A stretch of 64,000 nucleotides of DNA from Streptomyces apocyni (GCF_009739465.1 NZ_WHOM01000078.1:352133-416132); one strand, 5' to 3'. Counted from the first letter of the stretch, positions 18,274-27,236 are shown. A program made the numbers and translations. The notes: generated by a model not told the origin, from the letters alone.

Positions 18274-19017
18274 TCAGCCCAGCTCGGCCGGTGGCGTCCG
18301 CTCGCTGTCGACCTTCTCGACGCGCTCCAGCTCGCCCCACACGATGTAGCGGTGCTTGGAGGTGTAGATCGGGGTGCAGGTGGTCAGCGTGATGTACCGG
18401 CCCGCCTTCTTCTTGCCCGACTCCTTGGGGACGGCGCTCAGCACGCTCACGTTGTACTTGCTGGTCTCCGGCAGCTTCGCGTAGACCTTGTACACGTACC
18501 ACTTGTCCTTGGACTCGAAGACGATCGAGTCGCCGTTCTTGAGCTTGTGGATGTTGTGGAACTTCGCGCCGTGCCCGTCGCGGTGCGCGGCCAGCGAGAA
18601 GTTGCCCTTGTCGTCCTGCGGCAGCGCGGACTTGACCGGCTCGGTGTAGTAACCGGCGGTGCCGTCGTTGAGGTCCTTGGTGCTGGTGCCCTTCTTGACG
18701 AGGATGTCGCGCTCGCCCATGGCCGGTACGTGCAGGAAGCCGACGCCGCCCTTGGTGTCCAGCTCGCCTGGCCCGGACCCGGACTCCTCCCAGGTTTCGC
18801 GCACCTCGTTGCCCTGCTTCTTCGCCTCGCGGTCCGCCAGGACGTTGGTCCACCACAGGGAGTAGACGACGAACAGACCGAGCACCAGACCCCCGGTGAT
18901 CAGCAGCTCGCCGAAGACGCTGATCGCCGTCAGAACGCGCCCGCGGCGCGAGCGCCGTCTCGGTGCGGGCGCCGGACTGTCGTCGGCCCGCTCCTCCTGG
19001 TCGGTGCTCGCTACCAC
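18274..19017 (-). CDS. srtE2: Class E sortase
   Basis: A 247-aa sortase. An Arg-rich cytoplasmic N-terminus is followed by a membrane anchor (about 30-52, ELLITGGLVLGLFVVYSLWW). The catalytic His is in LAAHRDGHG, the Cys in TLTTCTP and the Arg in SKHRYIVW. Class E sortases cleave LAXTG signals. By position next to pabA and pknB it corresponds to SrtE2 (SCO3849) of S. coelicolor, which with SrtE1 anchors long chaplins. Confidence 0.9.
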   Translation of the reverse strand: MVASTDQEERADDSPAPAPRRRSRRGRVLTAISVFGELLITGGLVLGLFVVYSLWWTNVLADREAKKQGNEVRETWEESGSGPGELDTKGGVGFLHVPAMGERDILVKKGTSTKDLNDGTAGYYTEPVKSALPQDDKGNFSLAAHRDGHGAKFHNIHKLKNGDSIVFESKDKWYVYKVYAKLPETSKYNVSVLSAVPKESGKKKAGRYITLTTCTPIYTSKHRYIVWGELERVEKVDSERTPPAELG

Positions 19018-19078
19018 TGCTTGTCGCCCCGTTCTCGTACTGCCGCTGACCTGGTTTGTCGTCGTGCGCCGACGCCGC

Positions 19079-20260
19079 TCAGCGTACGAGTGCCTTCGGC
19101 TTGCCCTCGCTGCGGGGCCGTTCGTCGACCATCTTGCCCCAGACGATCATCCGGTACGTACTGGTGAACTCCGGTGTGCAGGTCGTCAGAGTGATGTAGC
19201 GGCCCGGACCGGTGAAGCCGGACTGTTTGGGCACCGGGGCGATGACGTCGATGTTGCTGGGGCTCGTCTGCGGAAGGATGTTCGCCATCTCGTAGACGTA
19301 GTAGGTGTCCTGGGTCTCGACGATGATCGGGTCACCCGGCTTGAGCCGGTTGATGTAGCGGAACGGCTCGCCGTGGGTGTTGCGGTGCCCGGCGACCGCG
19401 AAGTTGCCCTTCTTGGCCTCGGGCATCGCAGACTTCAGCCCGTCCTCGGCGTAGTGGCCGACCATGCCGCGGTCCAGCACCTTCTTCTTGTCGATGCCCT
19501 CGGCCACGGGGACGACGACGTCCAGTGTGGGGATGTGCAGCATCGCGAAGCCCTGACCGGGTTCAAAGGCGTCGGGCTTGCCCTCGCCGTTCGCCCAGTT
19601 CTGCTGGATGCGGCTGGCCTCCTTGTCGGCCTCGATTCCGGCCGCGATGTTCGTCCACCACAGCTGGTACGTGACGAACAGGAGCATCAGTACGCCGAAG
19701 GTGATGAAGACCTCCCCGAGCACGCGGCTGGCGACCACGGCGGGGCCCGGCCGCCTGGCCCGCTCGGCACGGCGGGCCTCCAGGCGGGAGCCGGGGGCGC
19801 GGCGGATGGGCTCGGGGGTGGGCTCCTGATCCAGCTCCTGGACTTGAGGGCGCAGGCCGACGGTCTCGTCGTCGCGGTGGGGGGCTTCCGCGTACGCGTA
19901 CGCGGGCTCGGGCTGGGGCTCGGGCTCGTAGGAGTACGGGGCGCTGTCGTAGTACGAGGTGCTCTCGTCGTACGAGGTGCTCTCGTCGTACGGCGCGCTG
20001 GCGTACTGCCGCGGCTCCTGGTACGCCTGCTGAGGCTGCTGCCGCTCCGGCTGCTGGTCGTACCCGTACCACTCCTGCTGATAGCCCTGCGGGTCGTACC
20101 ACTCCTGCTGCGGCTGAGGCGGGGGCGGCTGCTGCCCGGGGAGCGGGTCGTTCAGCGGGTCGGCCAGTTGTTCGACGGCCGCCTCGAAAGTGCCGGGGTC
20201 CTCGTACGCACGGTGCTCGTACGGGAAGTCGGGGTCACTCTCAGGGCGGCCGGGCGTCAC
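19079..20260 (-). CDS. srtE1: Class E sortase with long acidic/Tyr-Gln-rich N-terminus
   Basis: A 393-aa protein; GTG 20260 overlaps the pabA stop (GTGA) and is therefore chosen over upstream in-frame codons. The first 180 residues are low complexity, rich in Pro, Gln, Tyr and Glu with repeated SAPYDESTSYDEST-like units, and are cytoplasmic by topology. A membrane segment (EVFITFGVLMLLFVTYQLWW) precedes the catalytic domain with His in VAGHRNTHG, Cys in TLTTCTPEF and Arg in TYRMIVWG. It corresponds by context to SrtE1. Confidence 0.9.
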   Translation of the reverse strand: MTPGRPESDPDFPYEHRAYEDPGTFEAAVEQLADPLNDPLPGQQPPPPQPQQEWYDPQGYQQEWYGYDQQPERQQPQQAYQEPRQYASAPYDESTSYDESTSYYDSAPYSYEPEPQPEPAYAYAEAPHRDDETVGLRPQVQELDQEPTPEPIRRAPGSRLEARRAERARRPGPAVVASRVLGEVFITFGVLMLLFVTYQLWWTNIAAGIEADKEASRIQQNWANGEGKPDAFEPGQGFAMLHIPTLDVVVPVAEGIDKKKVLDRGMVGHYAEDGLKSAMPEAKKGNFAVAGHRNTHGEPFRYINRLKPGDPIIVETQDTYYVYEMANILPQTSPSNIDVIAPVPKQSGFTGPGRYITLTTCTPEFTSTYRMIVWGKMVDERPRSEGKPKALVR

Positions 20261-20895
20261 GCCGAGGCCCTGCCGACCACCGGGGCAAGCCCCGACGAGC
20301 GCGCCACCGCGCCCGTGTCGCCGCATTCCACCAGCCAGTTGGCGAGCATCCGGTGGCCATGCTCGGTCAGTACCGACTCGGGGTGGAACTGCACGCCCTC
20401 GACCGGCAGCTCACGGTGGCGCAGCCCCATGATGATGCCGTCCTCGGTACGGGCGGTGACCCTGAGCTCGGCGGGCACGGTGCCCGGCTCGGCGGCCAGC
20501 GAGTGGTAGCGCGTCGCCGTGAACGGTGAGGGCAGCCCCGCGAAGACACCGGTGCCGTCGTGCGTGACGGGGGAGGTCTTGCCGTGCAGCAGCTCGGGCG
20601 CGCGGTCCACCACACCGCCGTACGCCACCGCCATCGACTGCATGCCGAGACAGACGCCGAAGACCGGCACCCCGGTCGCGGCGCAGTGCCTGACCATCTC
20701 GATGCAGACCCCGGCCTGCTCGGGAGCGCCGGGGCCGGGCGAGAGCAGCACGCCGTCGAAACCGTCCTGGGCGTGGGCCGTGGAGACCTCGTCGTTGCGG
20801 ACGACCTCGCACTCGGCGCCCAGCTGGTACAGGTACTGGACCAGGTTGAAGACGAAGCTGTCGTAGTTGTCCACCACGAGGATGCGCGCGCTCAC
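20257..20895 (-). CDS. pabA: Aminodeoxychorismate/anthranilate synthase glutamine amidotransferase subunit
   Basis: A 212-aa class I glutamine amidotransferase. It has ILVVDNYDSFVFNL at the N-terminus, the LLSPGPG oxyanion loop, the nucleophile Cys in GVCLGMQ, and the His-Glu pair in VQFHPES. It supplies ammonia for aminodeoxychorismate (folate) or anthranilate synthesis; the two uses cannot be told apart here. GTG 20895 overlaps the stop of the upstream 52-aa membrane protein gene. Confidence 0.9.
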   Translation of the reverse strand: MSARILVVDNYDSFVFNLVQYLYQLGAECEVVRNDEVSTAHAQDGFDGVLLSPGPGAPEQAGVCIEMVRHCAATGVPVFGVCLGMQSMAVAYGGVVDRAPELLHGKTSPVTHDGTGVFAGLPSPFTATRYHSLAAEPGTVPAELRVTARTEDGIIMGLRHRELPVEGVQFHPESVLTEHGHRMLANWLVECGDTGAVARSSGLAPVVGRASA

Positions 20896-21050
20896 TGGTC
20901 CACCGTCACATCGTTGAAGGGGAGGAGCGGCTCCGCCCACGGGAAGACGTATTGGAAGAGGGCGTAGACCACGCCGAGGATCAGCAGCAGCGAAATGGCC
21001 GCCTTGATCGCCGCGTTGCCCGGCAGCTTCCGCCAGATCCAGCCGTACAT
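20892..21050 (-). CDS. 52-aa conserved small membrane protein
   Basis: From ATG 21050 the protein is MYGWIWRKLPGNAAIK followed by one hydrophobic helix (AAISLLLILGVVYALFQYVF) and a short acidic tail. It fits a single-pass protein. It is coupled to pabA by a GTGA overlap and lies between two sortase genes in the same direction. I recall a gene of this kind between pabA and a sortase in other Streptomyces; its function is unknown. Confidence 0.75.
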   Translation of the reverse strand: MYGWIWRKLPGNAAIKAAISLLLILGVVYALFQYVFPWAEPLLPFNDVTVDQ

Positions 21051-21139
21051 GCTGTCCGTAGCCCCTTCCCTTGGCTTCCCGCGGCCCCTGACCTGTTGGC
21101 CGGTCACCAGAGTACGGGGCAGCGGCTGGTACGCGTGGG

Positions 21140-21859
21140 TCAGCGGCCTAAAGCTGCGGGCTTACCGCGCTCGACCGGCTGGGTCGCGTCGAGGTGCGCC
21201 CACACGATCAGCCGGTGGCTGCTGCCCCACTCGGGCTCGCAGGTGGTCAGGGTGAGGTAGCGCCCGGGCCCGTCGAAGCCCGCCTTCTCGGGCACCGGGT
21301 CGACCACCGCGACATCGGTCGGCAGCGTCTTGTACGGCTTGTTCGCGATGCGGTACGTGAACCAGGTGGCGCCGTCGGTGAGCACCACGGCGTCGCCCCG
21401 GCGCAGCCGGGGGAAGTCCTTGAACGGGTCGCCGTAGGTGCGGCGGTGGCCCGCCACCGCGAAGTTGCCGCGCTCGCCGAGTGGCGCGGTGCGGTCGTAG
21501 TGGCCCAGGCCTTTCTTCAGCGTTCCGGCCTTGGTCCCTTCCAGGACCGGCTTGCTCCAGCCGGAGCCGAAGCGCGGGATGTACATGACGGCGAAGGGCT
21601 TGCCGTCCTGGTAGGCGGGCTGCGGGGGCGGACCAGCGGAACCCTCGGGAGGCGCTTCGGCATCCGGGTCCTCTGGGGCTGTCGGGACGCTGCCCTTCGC
21701 CCACTGGTCCTGGAGCTGGTCGATCTGGCCGTCCATGGCGTGGTCGGCCCGCACGCCGGTCCAGACGACGACGTAGACGACGAACAGCACGATCACCATG
21801 CCGACGGTGACGCACAGCTCGCTGAAGGTCCTGACGATCACTCGCACCGAAACCGACAC
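21140..21859 (-). CDS. Third class E sortase of the cluster
   Basis: A 239-aa sortase starting at GTG 21859 behind GGGGAGGGG. The membrane segment is near the N-terminus (ELCVTVGMVIVLFVVYVVVW), the His is in VAGHRRTYG, the Cys in TLTTCEPEWG and the Arg in SHRLIVWA. It lacks the long N-terminal tail of srtE1. Its substrate is not known. Confidence 0.88.
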   Translation of the reverse strand: MSVSVRVIVRTFSELCVTVGMVIVLFVVYVVVWTGVRADHAMDGQIDQLQDQWAKGSVPTAPEDPDAEAPPEGSAGPPPQPAYQDGKPFAVMYIPRFGSGWSKPVLEGTKAGTLKKGLGHYDRTAPLGERGNFAVAGHRRTYGDPFKDFPRLRRGDAVVLTDGATWFTYRIANKPYKTLPTDVAVVDPVPEKAGFDGPGRYLTLTTCEPEWGSSHRLIVWAHLDATQPVERGKPAALGR

Positions 21860-21901
21860 CGACTGGCCCCTCCCCAGGCGACGGATTACCGCGCGGGGCC
21901 G

Positions 21902-22681
21902 CTACTCCACGGGCTCCGCGTGGTGGAGATCCACTGTGCCCGAGTAGCCGGGAAGAGTCATCGCCCCGTGGTCGTCGACTTTCCAGCCGAGCCCATAGGC
22001 ATTGACGTACTGCATGTAGTTCTGGATCTCCGGGGACGCCGTGAGCGCCTTCTTCAGCTTGCCGGGGTCGCCGACCGCGGTGACCTTGTACGGCGGTGAG
22101 TAGACGCGGCCCTGGAGGATCAGGGTGTTGCCGACGCAGCGCACAGCGCTGGTGGAGATCAGCCGCTGGTCCATGACCCTGATGCCTTTGGCGCCGCCCA
22201 GCCAGAGGGCGTTCACCACGGCCTGGAGGTCCTGCTGGTGGATGACCAGGTCGTTGGCCTGCGGCTCGGGGTAGCCGGGGATCTTGGCGGTGGCGTCCGG
22301 TGGGGCGTCGGTGAGCGTCACGGTGAGGGCCTCGCCCTTGACGCGCTGGGTGCCCGCGGCCTTCTCCAGCGCATCGAGCCTGGCCTGCTCCGCTTTGGAC
22401 CTGCCCTGATCGCGCCCGGTGAGTGCGTCGACATCGTCGCGCAGTGCGCCGTTGGACTTCTCCAGGTCGCCGTTCTTACGGCTGCGTTCCTGGATGAGAT
22501 CGGAAAGTCGGAGCATGGAGGCGTCTGTCCGGATATTAGTACCCTTGGCAGTATTGAAACTGGTGGCGAAGATGAGACCGGCGAGTGCGAAAACAGCAGC
22601 CGTGAGCAGCCGGACCGGGCGCCAGCGAAAGGGCCGGGCACGCCTGGTGTCCTGGTCGGGGGAGTCGGCAGAATTGCTCAA
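21902..22681 (-). CDS. DUF881 membrane-anchored protein
   Basis: A 259-aa protein of the DUF881 family found next to crgA in actinobacteria. A cytoplasmic Arg-rich start is followed by one membrane segment ([18 protein letters not shown]), a coiled-coil stretch (residues about 60-115) and a conserved domain. The start is a TTG at 22681 with AAGGAG ten bases upstream. A link to cell division is suggested by context only. Confidence 0.8.
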   Translation of the reverse strand: MSNSADSPDQDTRRARPFRWRPVRLLTAAVFALAGLIFATSFNTAKGTNIRTDASMLRLSDLIQERSRKNGDLEKSNGALRDDVDALTGRDQGRSKAEQARLDALEKAAGTQRVKGEALTVTLTDAPPDATAKIPGYPEPQANDLVIHQQDLQAVVNALWLGGAKGIRVMDQRLISTSAVRCVGNTLILQGRVYSPPYKVTAVGDPGKLKKALTASPEIQNYMQYVNAYGLGWKVDDHGAMTLPGYSGTVDLHHAEPVE

Positions 22682-22826
22682 CGTACCCTTACTCCTTACG
22701 GCGCCGCGAAAGTACTACGCTAACGGACGCCCGGGGGGAGTACGCATCCCCCATCGCGCCCTGACCGGCGCCAGCCGACACCCGTTCCCGCGCGGCCATG
22801 CAGCGCATCGACAGGAGAGCCCCCTC

Positions 22827-23081
22827 GTGCCGAAGTCACGTATCCGCAAGAAGAAGGACGACTACACGCCGCCGTCCCGGCAGGCGACGAGCGTCAAGCT
22901 GACCAATCGCAGCTGGGTGGCTCCGATCATGCTGGCGCTCTTCCTGGTGGGGCTGGCCTGGATCGTCGTCTTCTACGTCACGGACACCACCCTGCCCATC
23001 GAGGCGATCGGCAACTGGAACATCGTGGTCGGTTTCGGCTTTATCGCGGCGGGGTTCGGCGTCTCCACCCAGTGGAAGTAG
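22827..23081 (+). CDS. crgA: Cell-division inhibitor/regulator CrgA
   Basis: An 84-aa protein with two membrane segments and the family start MPKSRIRKK, then YTPP. CrgA proteins coordinate septation with growth in Streptomyces by acting on FtsZ and division proteins. GTG 22827 has AGGAGA about 11 bases upstream. It is divergent from the DUF881 gene and followed by DnaA-box-like sites. Confidence 0.95.
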   Translation: MPKSRIRKKKDDYTPPSRQATSVKLTNRSWVAPIMLALFLVGLAWIVVFYVTDTTLPIEAIGNWNIVVGFGFIAAGFGVSTQWK

Positions 23082-23297
23082 CTATCCACAGGCAGAGTGT
23101 GGATAACTTACTAAGATCTGTGGATAACCCATCTGCCGTTGACGCCGGTATGACGGACTGCCCGCACCGCCGATAGCCGTACGCCCCTTGTCCTTCCTGC
23201 ACAAACCCAGGTCAGGGACAAGGGGCACTGCTGTTCCCCAGCTCATGCACAGGTTCGGGCGGAGGCTGTGGACAACTCACTCCCAGACGGTGGACAA
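23082..23297. promoter_or_regulatory. Cluster of DnaA-box-like 9-mers
   Basis: CTATCCACA at 23082-23090, TGTGGATAA at 23098-23106 and 23119-23127, TGTGGACAA at 23267-23275 and GGTGGACAA at 23289-23297. TTGTCCACA and TTATCCACA are DnaA box consensus forms. Five within 216 bp, three with the exact consensus, is well above chance in this GC-rich DNA. It is not an origin, as dnaA and dnaN are absent. Confidence 0.6.
23183..23226. terminator. Terminator between crgA and the rhomboid gene
   Basis: An 11-bp perfect stem (GCCCCTTGTCC and its complement, 22-base loop) between convergent genes. Confidence 0.7.
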
Positions 23298-23305
23298 GCG
23301 TCTCG

Positions 23306-24184
23306 TCAGGTGAGCTGGGCGGTCCGCAGCACGATCATCACCAGCGCCACGAGCAGCACCAGCGCACACGTCCCGGCCTGCACCAGCGTCCGGCGCTCAC
23401 GCGGGGCGTGCACCATGGCGTACGCGATGGCGAGGCCCGCCACAAGACCTCCGACGTGTGCCTGCCACGCGATGTTGGCCATGGTGAACGTGAAGACCAG
23501 GTTGATCGCCAGGAGCGCGATGACCGGGCGCATGTCGTAGTTGAGGCGGCGCATCAGGACGGCGGTCGCGCCGAACAGACCGTAGACGGCGCCGGAGGCG
23601 CCGAGCGAGAACTGGGTCGGGGACGCGATCAGATAGGTGAGCGCGCTGCCCGCAAGCCCGGACACCAGATAGAGCGCCAGAAAGCGGGCCCGGCCCAGCG
23701 CGGCCTCCAGCGGGCCGCCGAGCCACCACAGCGCGAGCATGTTGAAGCCGATGTGCCAGATCTCCTGGTGCGCGAACATCGACGTGACCAGGCGGTACCA
23801 CTGACCGTGGGCGACGCCTTCCGGGATGAACCCCGGAGGCGTGGCGCCCAGCAGCGTCAGTTCCCGCACCAGCTGGTCGTTCGCCAGGATCGCGATGAAC
23901 ACCGCCACATTGATCCCGAGCAGGATCTTCGTGACCAGCCGGGGGTCCGCCACCACCGAGCCGCCCGCGAGCGTGCGCGGCTGACTCGCGGCCGGTGCGT
24001 GCCCGGTGCCCGACCCCTCGCGTACGCAGGTGGGGCACTGGAAGCCGACGGACGCGTCCACCATGCACTCAGGGCAGATCGGCCGCTCACAGCGGTTGCA
24101 GCGGATGCCCGTCTCACGGTCCGGATGCCTGTAGCAGCCGGGCAGGCTCTGCGCACCCTGCGGACTACCTGGCGCCTGCTCCAT
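23306..24184 (-). CDS. Rhomboid-family intramembrane serine protease
   Basis: A 292-aa protein from ATG 24184. The N-terminus carries a small Cys-rich, zinc-ribbon-like region (CYRHPDRE, CNRCERPICPEC, CPTC). A six- to seven-helix rhomboid domain follows, with the catalytic Ser in GASGAVYGLFG and the His in QAHVGGL. Rhomboids cut membrane proteins within the bilayer. Substrates are unknown. Confidence 0.9.
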   Translation of the reverse strand: MEQAPGSPQGAQSLPGCYRHPDRETGIRCNRCERPICPECMVDASVGFQCPTCVREGSGTGHAPAASQPRTLAGGSVVADPRLVTKILLGINVAVFIAILANDQLVRELTLLGATPPGFIPEGVAHGQWYRLVTSMFAHQEIWHIGFNMLALWWLGGPLEAALGRARFLALYLVSGLAGSALTYLIASPTQFSLGASGAVYGLFGATAVLMRRLNYDMRPVIALLAINLVFTFTMANIAWQAHVGGLVAGLAIAYAMVHAPRERRTLVQAGTCALVLLVALVMIVLRTAQLT

Positions 24185-24239
24185 CACGGTCCCCTCAGAA
24201 TCTCCGGCCGGTCGCGGCGTCTCGTACAACACAACACAC

Positions 24240-24271
24240 CGCCCCGCCCATCTTTACGGATGAGCGGGGCG
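24240..24271 (-). terminator. Terminator of the cyclophilin gene
   Basis: CGCCCCGC and GCGGGGCG form an 8-bp stem with a 16-base loop in the gap downstream of the peptidyl-prolyl isomerase gene. Confidence 0.7.
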
Positions 24272-24303
24272 AAAAGGTTCCCTGGGGCGAACCCGTTATG
24301 TGA

Positions 24304-24837
24304 TCACTTCTCGCGGGTCTCGACCACGACCGACTCGATGACGACGTCCTTGAGCGGGGCGTCGGTGCGCGGATTGGTCTGGACGCCGCCGATGGCGTCC
24401 ACGACCTTCTTGCTCGCGTCGTTCGCGACCTCGCCGAAGATGCTGTGCTTACGCGTCAGCCAGGCCGTCGGGGCGAGCGTGATGAAGAACTGCGAGCCGT
24501 TGGTGTTCGGGCCCGCGTTCGCCATGGCCAGCAGGTACGGCTTGTCAAAGGACAGCTCGGGGTGGAACTCGTCGGCGAACTCGTAGCCGGGGCCACCCGT
24601 GCCGTTACCCAGCGGATCACCGCCCTGGATCATGAAGCCGCTGATCACCCGGTGGAAGGCCGTGCCGTCGTAGAGCTTGTCCGTGGACCTCTTCCCGGTC
24701 GACGGGCTGGTCCACTCGCGCTCACCCTTGGCGAGCTCGACGAAGTTCCGGACCGTTTTGGGCGCGTGGTTCGGCAGCAGCCTTACCTCGATATCACCCA
24801 GGCTGGTCTTCAGGGTGGCGTAAAGCTCCTCAGCCAC
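24304..24837 (-). CDS. Cyclophilin-type peptidyl-prolyl cis-trans isomerase
   Basis: A 177-aa cyclophilin; GTG 24837 has GGAAGG seven bases upstream. Motifs are FHRVISGFMIQGGDP, MANAGPNTNGSQFFIT and HSIFGEV. It has no signal peptide, so it should be cytoplasmic. It catalyses prolyl isomerisation in protein folding. A gene of this type follows crgA in other Streptomyces by my recollection. Confidence 0.92.
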   Translation of the reverse strand: MAEELYATLKTSLGDIEVRLLPNHAPKTVRNFVELAKGEREWTSPSTGKRSTDKLYDGTAFHRVISGFMIQGGDPLGNGTGGPGYEFADEFHPELSFDKPYLLAMANAGPNTNGSQFFITLAPTAWLTRKHSIFGEVANDASKKVVDAIGGVQTNPRTDAPLKDVVIESVVVETREK

Positions 24838-25134
24838 GATCTGCCTTCCGTTGTCCTCACTGACCTCGCAAATCCTCCCACGGATCGTGACAGGTCGAGA
24901 GCAAGGAGCGAGCCGGACCCGCCGCCGCCGAAGAGGCGCGTACCGAGCGGTTCCGTGGCATTGTCGTCCACAAGCTCCTCTTGCACCGCATTGCCCGCTG
25001 ATGAACCGCCCAGAGGCCTCTGGCGCGCATGATCCAGAAAAGGGTGGAAAGGTGAATCGTGGTTCTCCCGTGGACCGCCAGCCCCCGCGCGGCCCACGTC
25101 CCCCGTGTACGCCACCGACCAGGAAGGTGATCCC

Positions 25135-25842
25135 GTGACCCGCATCGACAGCGCACGCGCCGCGGCCAGTTCGGCGAAGGACAGCGCGCGCCACGCCGCC
25201 GAGGCGGTGGCGCCCTACGCAGACACGGCCAGGGACACCGCGGCGCACTACGCGCACGAGGCCCGGCTGCGCCTCGCGCCCAAGGTGAGCAGCGCCGCGC
25301 ACCAGGCCGCCGACCAGGCACGCCTCCAGTACGACGCCCATCTCGCGCATCGCCTGGAGCAGGCGCGCACCCACGTACCACCCCGGGTGGATCACGCCGC
25401 CACCCGCGCCCGCGAAGCCGCCCGCCACGCGGCCGCCGCGACCCGGCCGCGGGTCGAGCAGGCCGTGGCCGCGGCCCAGCCCGCCGCCAGCGAAGCCGCG
25501 GCCCGCAGCGCCGCCGCTCTGGCCGCGCTGCGCGGCGAGGTCTCACCCAAGGAGATCCAGCGGCTGGTCAAGCGGCACGAGCGCCGGTCCAGGGCCGGAT
25601 GGGTGGCCAAGCGGCTCGTCGTGCTCGGCGCGGTGGGCGCCGCCGCGGTCGCCGCCTGGCGCTGGTGGGACAAGCAGGCCAACCCGGACTGGCTGGTCGA
25701 GCCGCCCGCCGCCACGGAGGTGTCCGACGACGCCCGGTTCTCCTCGGTGGACGGCAGCGGCCAGACCGCACTGGACCCCGAGGTCCAGGCCAAGCAGGCG
25801 GAGGCCGAGGCGTCGGGGTCCTCCGAGCAGGACGACCGCTAG
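25135..25842 (+). CDS. DUF5324-type Ala-rich protein with C-terminal membrane segment
   Basis: A 235-aa protein from GTG 25135 (AGGAAGG upstream). Residues 1-150 are an Ala/Arg/His-rich helical region with heptad-like spacing. A hydrophobic segment (LVVLGAVGAAAVAAWRWW) lies near 165-182 and an acidic tail ends the protein. I associate it with the DUF5324 family of actinobacteria, whose function is unknown. The 297 bp upstream, shared with the cyclophilin gene, holds both promoters but no clear site. Confidence 0.7.
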   Translation: MTRIDSARAAASSAKDSARHAAEAVAPYADTARDTAAHYAHEARLRLAPKVSSAAHQAADQARLQYDAHLAHRLEQARTHVPPRVDHAATRAREAARHAAAATRPRVEQAVAAAQPAASEAAARSAAALAALRGEVSPKEIQRLVKRHERRSRAGWVAKRLVVLGAVGAAAVAAWRWWDKQANPDWLVEPPAATEVSDDARFSSVDGSGQTALDPEVQAKQAEAEASGSSEQDDR

Positions 25843-26011
25843 CTCACGGACGCGTGACCGCTCGCGTGGCCGATGCTGCTGTTGGAGGTAAATCTGACCG
25901 CTTTGCGGCATGCGTACCCATCAGAGCCGTTACCCACAGCATCCGGTGCCGTTTAACAGCCCGGCGGCCGCGACCACGCAGCCGCCACCTGCCAAGCAAA
26001 AGGAGAACGTG

Positions 26012-26290
26012 ATGTCACGCATCGCGAAGGCAGCCGCTGTCACTCTCGGCACGGGTGCTGTGATGCTCAGCGGCGCTGGTATGGCTGTGGCCGACGCCGG
26101 CGCCAAGGGCGAAGCCGCTCACTCGCCGGGCGTTCTGTCGGGCAACCTGCTGCAGATCCCGGTCCACGTCCCGATCAACCTGTGCGGGAACACGGTCAAC
26201 GGCATCGCGGGCCTCAACCCGGCCTTCGGCAACAGCTGCTCCAACATCAGCGACGGCATCGACATGGGCGACGGCGGCTACGGCGGCTGA
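26012..26290 (+). CDS. Short chaplin (ChpG-like by position)
   Basis: A 92-aa secreted protein. Signal peptide residues 1-27 end AVA before DAGAKG. One chaplin domain follows (HSPGVLSGNLLQIPVHVPIN, two Cys in LCGNTVNG and GNSC), then an extra Asp/Gly-rich tail (DGIDMGDGGYGG) that the other short chaplins here lack. Chaplins form the amyloid-like hydrophobic coat of aerial hyphae. AGGAG is seven bases before the ATG. It converges with melC2. Confidence 0.95.
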   Translation: MSRIAKAAAVTLGTGAVMLSGAGMAVADAGAKGEAAHSPGVLSGNLLQIPVHVPINLCGNTVNGIAGLNPAFGNSCSNISDGIDMGDGGYGG

Positions 26291-26301
26291 TCACGCGGAA
26301 C

Positions 26302-26336
26302 GAAGGCCCCCGGCGCCGACGCGCCGGGGGCCTTCG
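26302..26336. terminator. Terminator between chaplin and melC2
   Basis: A perfect stem, GAAGGCCCCCGGCGC with its complement around a four-base loop, between convergent genes. Confidence 0.9.
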
Positions 26337-26366
26337 TATGTCAGGCGTACCTGTTCAGCTACCTGT

Positions 26367-27236
26367 TCAGCCGTACCTGTACAGCTGCTTGTGCTCGATG
26401 AGGTCGACGGGACGTACGTCCCACGGCGGCATCCGCTCCTCGGCCGCGATGATCCGCCGGAATTGGGGCTGACCCGGCCGCGGGGGCTCGGCTGGCAGAT
26501 AAGGAGCGGCGTCGCCGTGCCGCTCGTACCAGCGTGACCAGCACAGATCGACGAACGCGTGGTTCAGCCAGAACACCGGGTCGTTGACCGAGGAGGCGCC
26601 GAGCATATGGCCGCCCACCCAGCGGTGTACCTGGTTGTGGTTGCGCCACCGGTCGTTGCCCCGGCCGGATGTCCAGCCTTCGAGCCTGTTACGGAAGCCG
26701 GTCTCCGTCAGCGAGTTCCACGGCTCGGCGTCGTACCGCGGGTCCCGCATCGCCACGGCCAGATCCTCCGGCTTCGGCAGGTCCATGGGGTCGTGCGGGC
26801 GGCCGAAGTCACGGGTGAGGTACTCGGCCTCGGACTCCGATTCGGTGATCTTCCAGTTGCCGTTCTGGTAGGCGAAGGGCCCGGTCATCACCTGCCGGTC
26901 CGAGCGGCGGCCGTTGCCTCCGAGGAAGTCGTCGGCCCACAGGGAAGCGGCGGGCGACCGGTCCGCCGTCCAGTCCCAGTAGGGCACCGAGACCCCCGAG
27001 TCCACCCGTTGCAGCGCCTGCTCGAAGTCGAGCAGGAACTTACGGTGCCAGGGCAGGAAGGACGGCGTCATATGGGCCACGCGCAGCCCGCCGTCGCCGT
27101 CGCTCACGTAGAACTCGATGTGGGTCCGCACGAAATCGTCGTACTGACCCTTGCGCTTGAGTGCGAGCACGGCGGCCACGAACCGCTTCTTCTGCGCGGC
27201 GGTGAGCGTGCTCTGGTTCTGCCGTATGTACGCCAT
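26367..27236 (-). CDS. melC2: Tyrosinase MelC2
   Basis: A 289-aa type 3 copper enzyme that oxidises tyrosine and DOPA to quinones for melanin. CuA ligands are His39 (RTHIEF), His55 (VAHM) and His64 (PWHRKF); CuB ligands are His200 and His204 (HNQVH) and His226 (LNHAF). Near the usual Streptomyces length (about 273). It has no signal peptide of its own and is exported with MelC1. The melC1-melC2 order with a 35-bp gap marks one operon. Confidence 0.96.
   Translation of the reverse strand: MAYIRQNQSTLTAAQKKRFVAAVLALKRKGQYDDFVRTHIEFYVSDGDGGLRVAHMTPSFLPWHRKFLLDFEQALQRVDSGVSVPYWDWTADRSPAASLWADDFLGGNGRRSDRQVMTGPFAYQNGNWKITESESEAEYLTRDFGRPHDPMDLPKPEDLAVAMRDPRYDAEPWNSLTETGFRNRLEGWTSGRGNDRWRNHNQVHRWVGGHMLGASSVNDPVFWLNHAFVDLCWSRWYERHGDAAPYLPAEPPRPGQPQFRRIIAAEERMPPWDVRPVDLIEHKQLYRYG

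Noticed and set aside
23082-23297. Replication origin
   Set aside because: Only five DnaA-box-like sites and no dnaA/dnaN; Streptomyces oriC has many more boxes between those genes.
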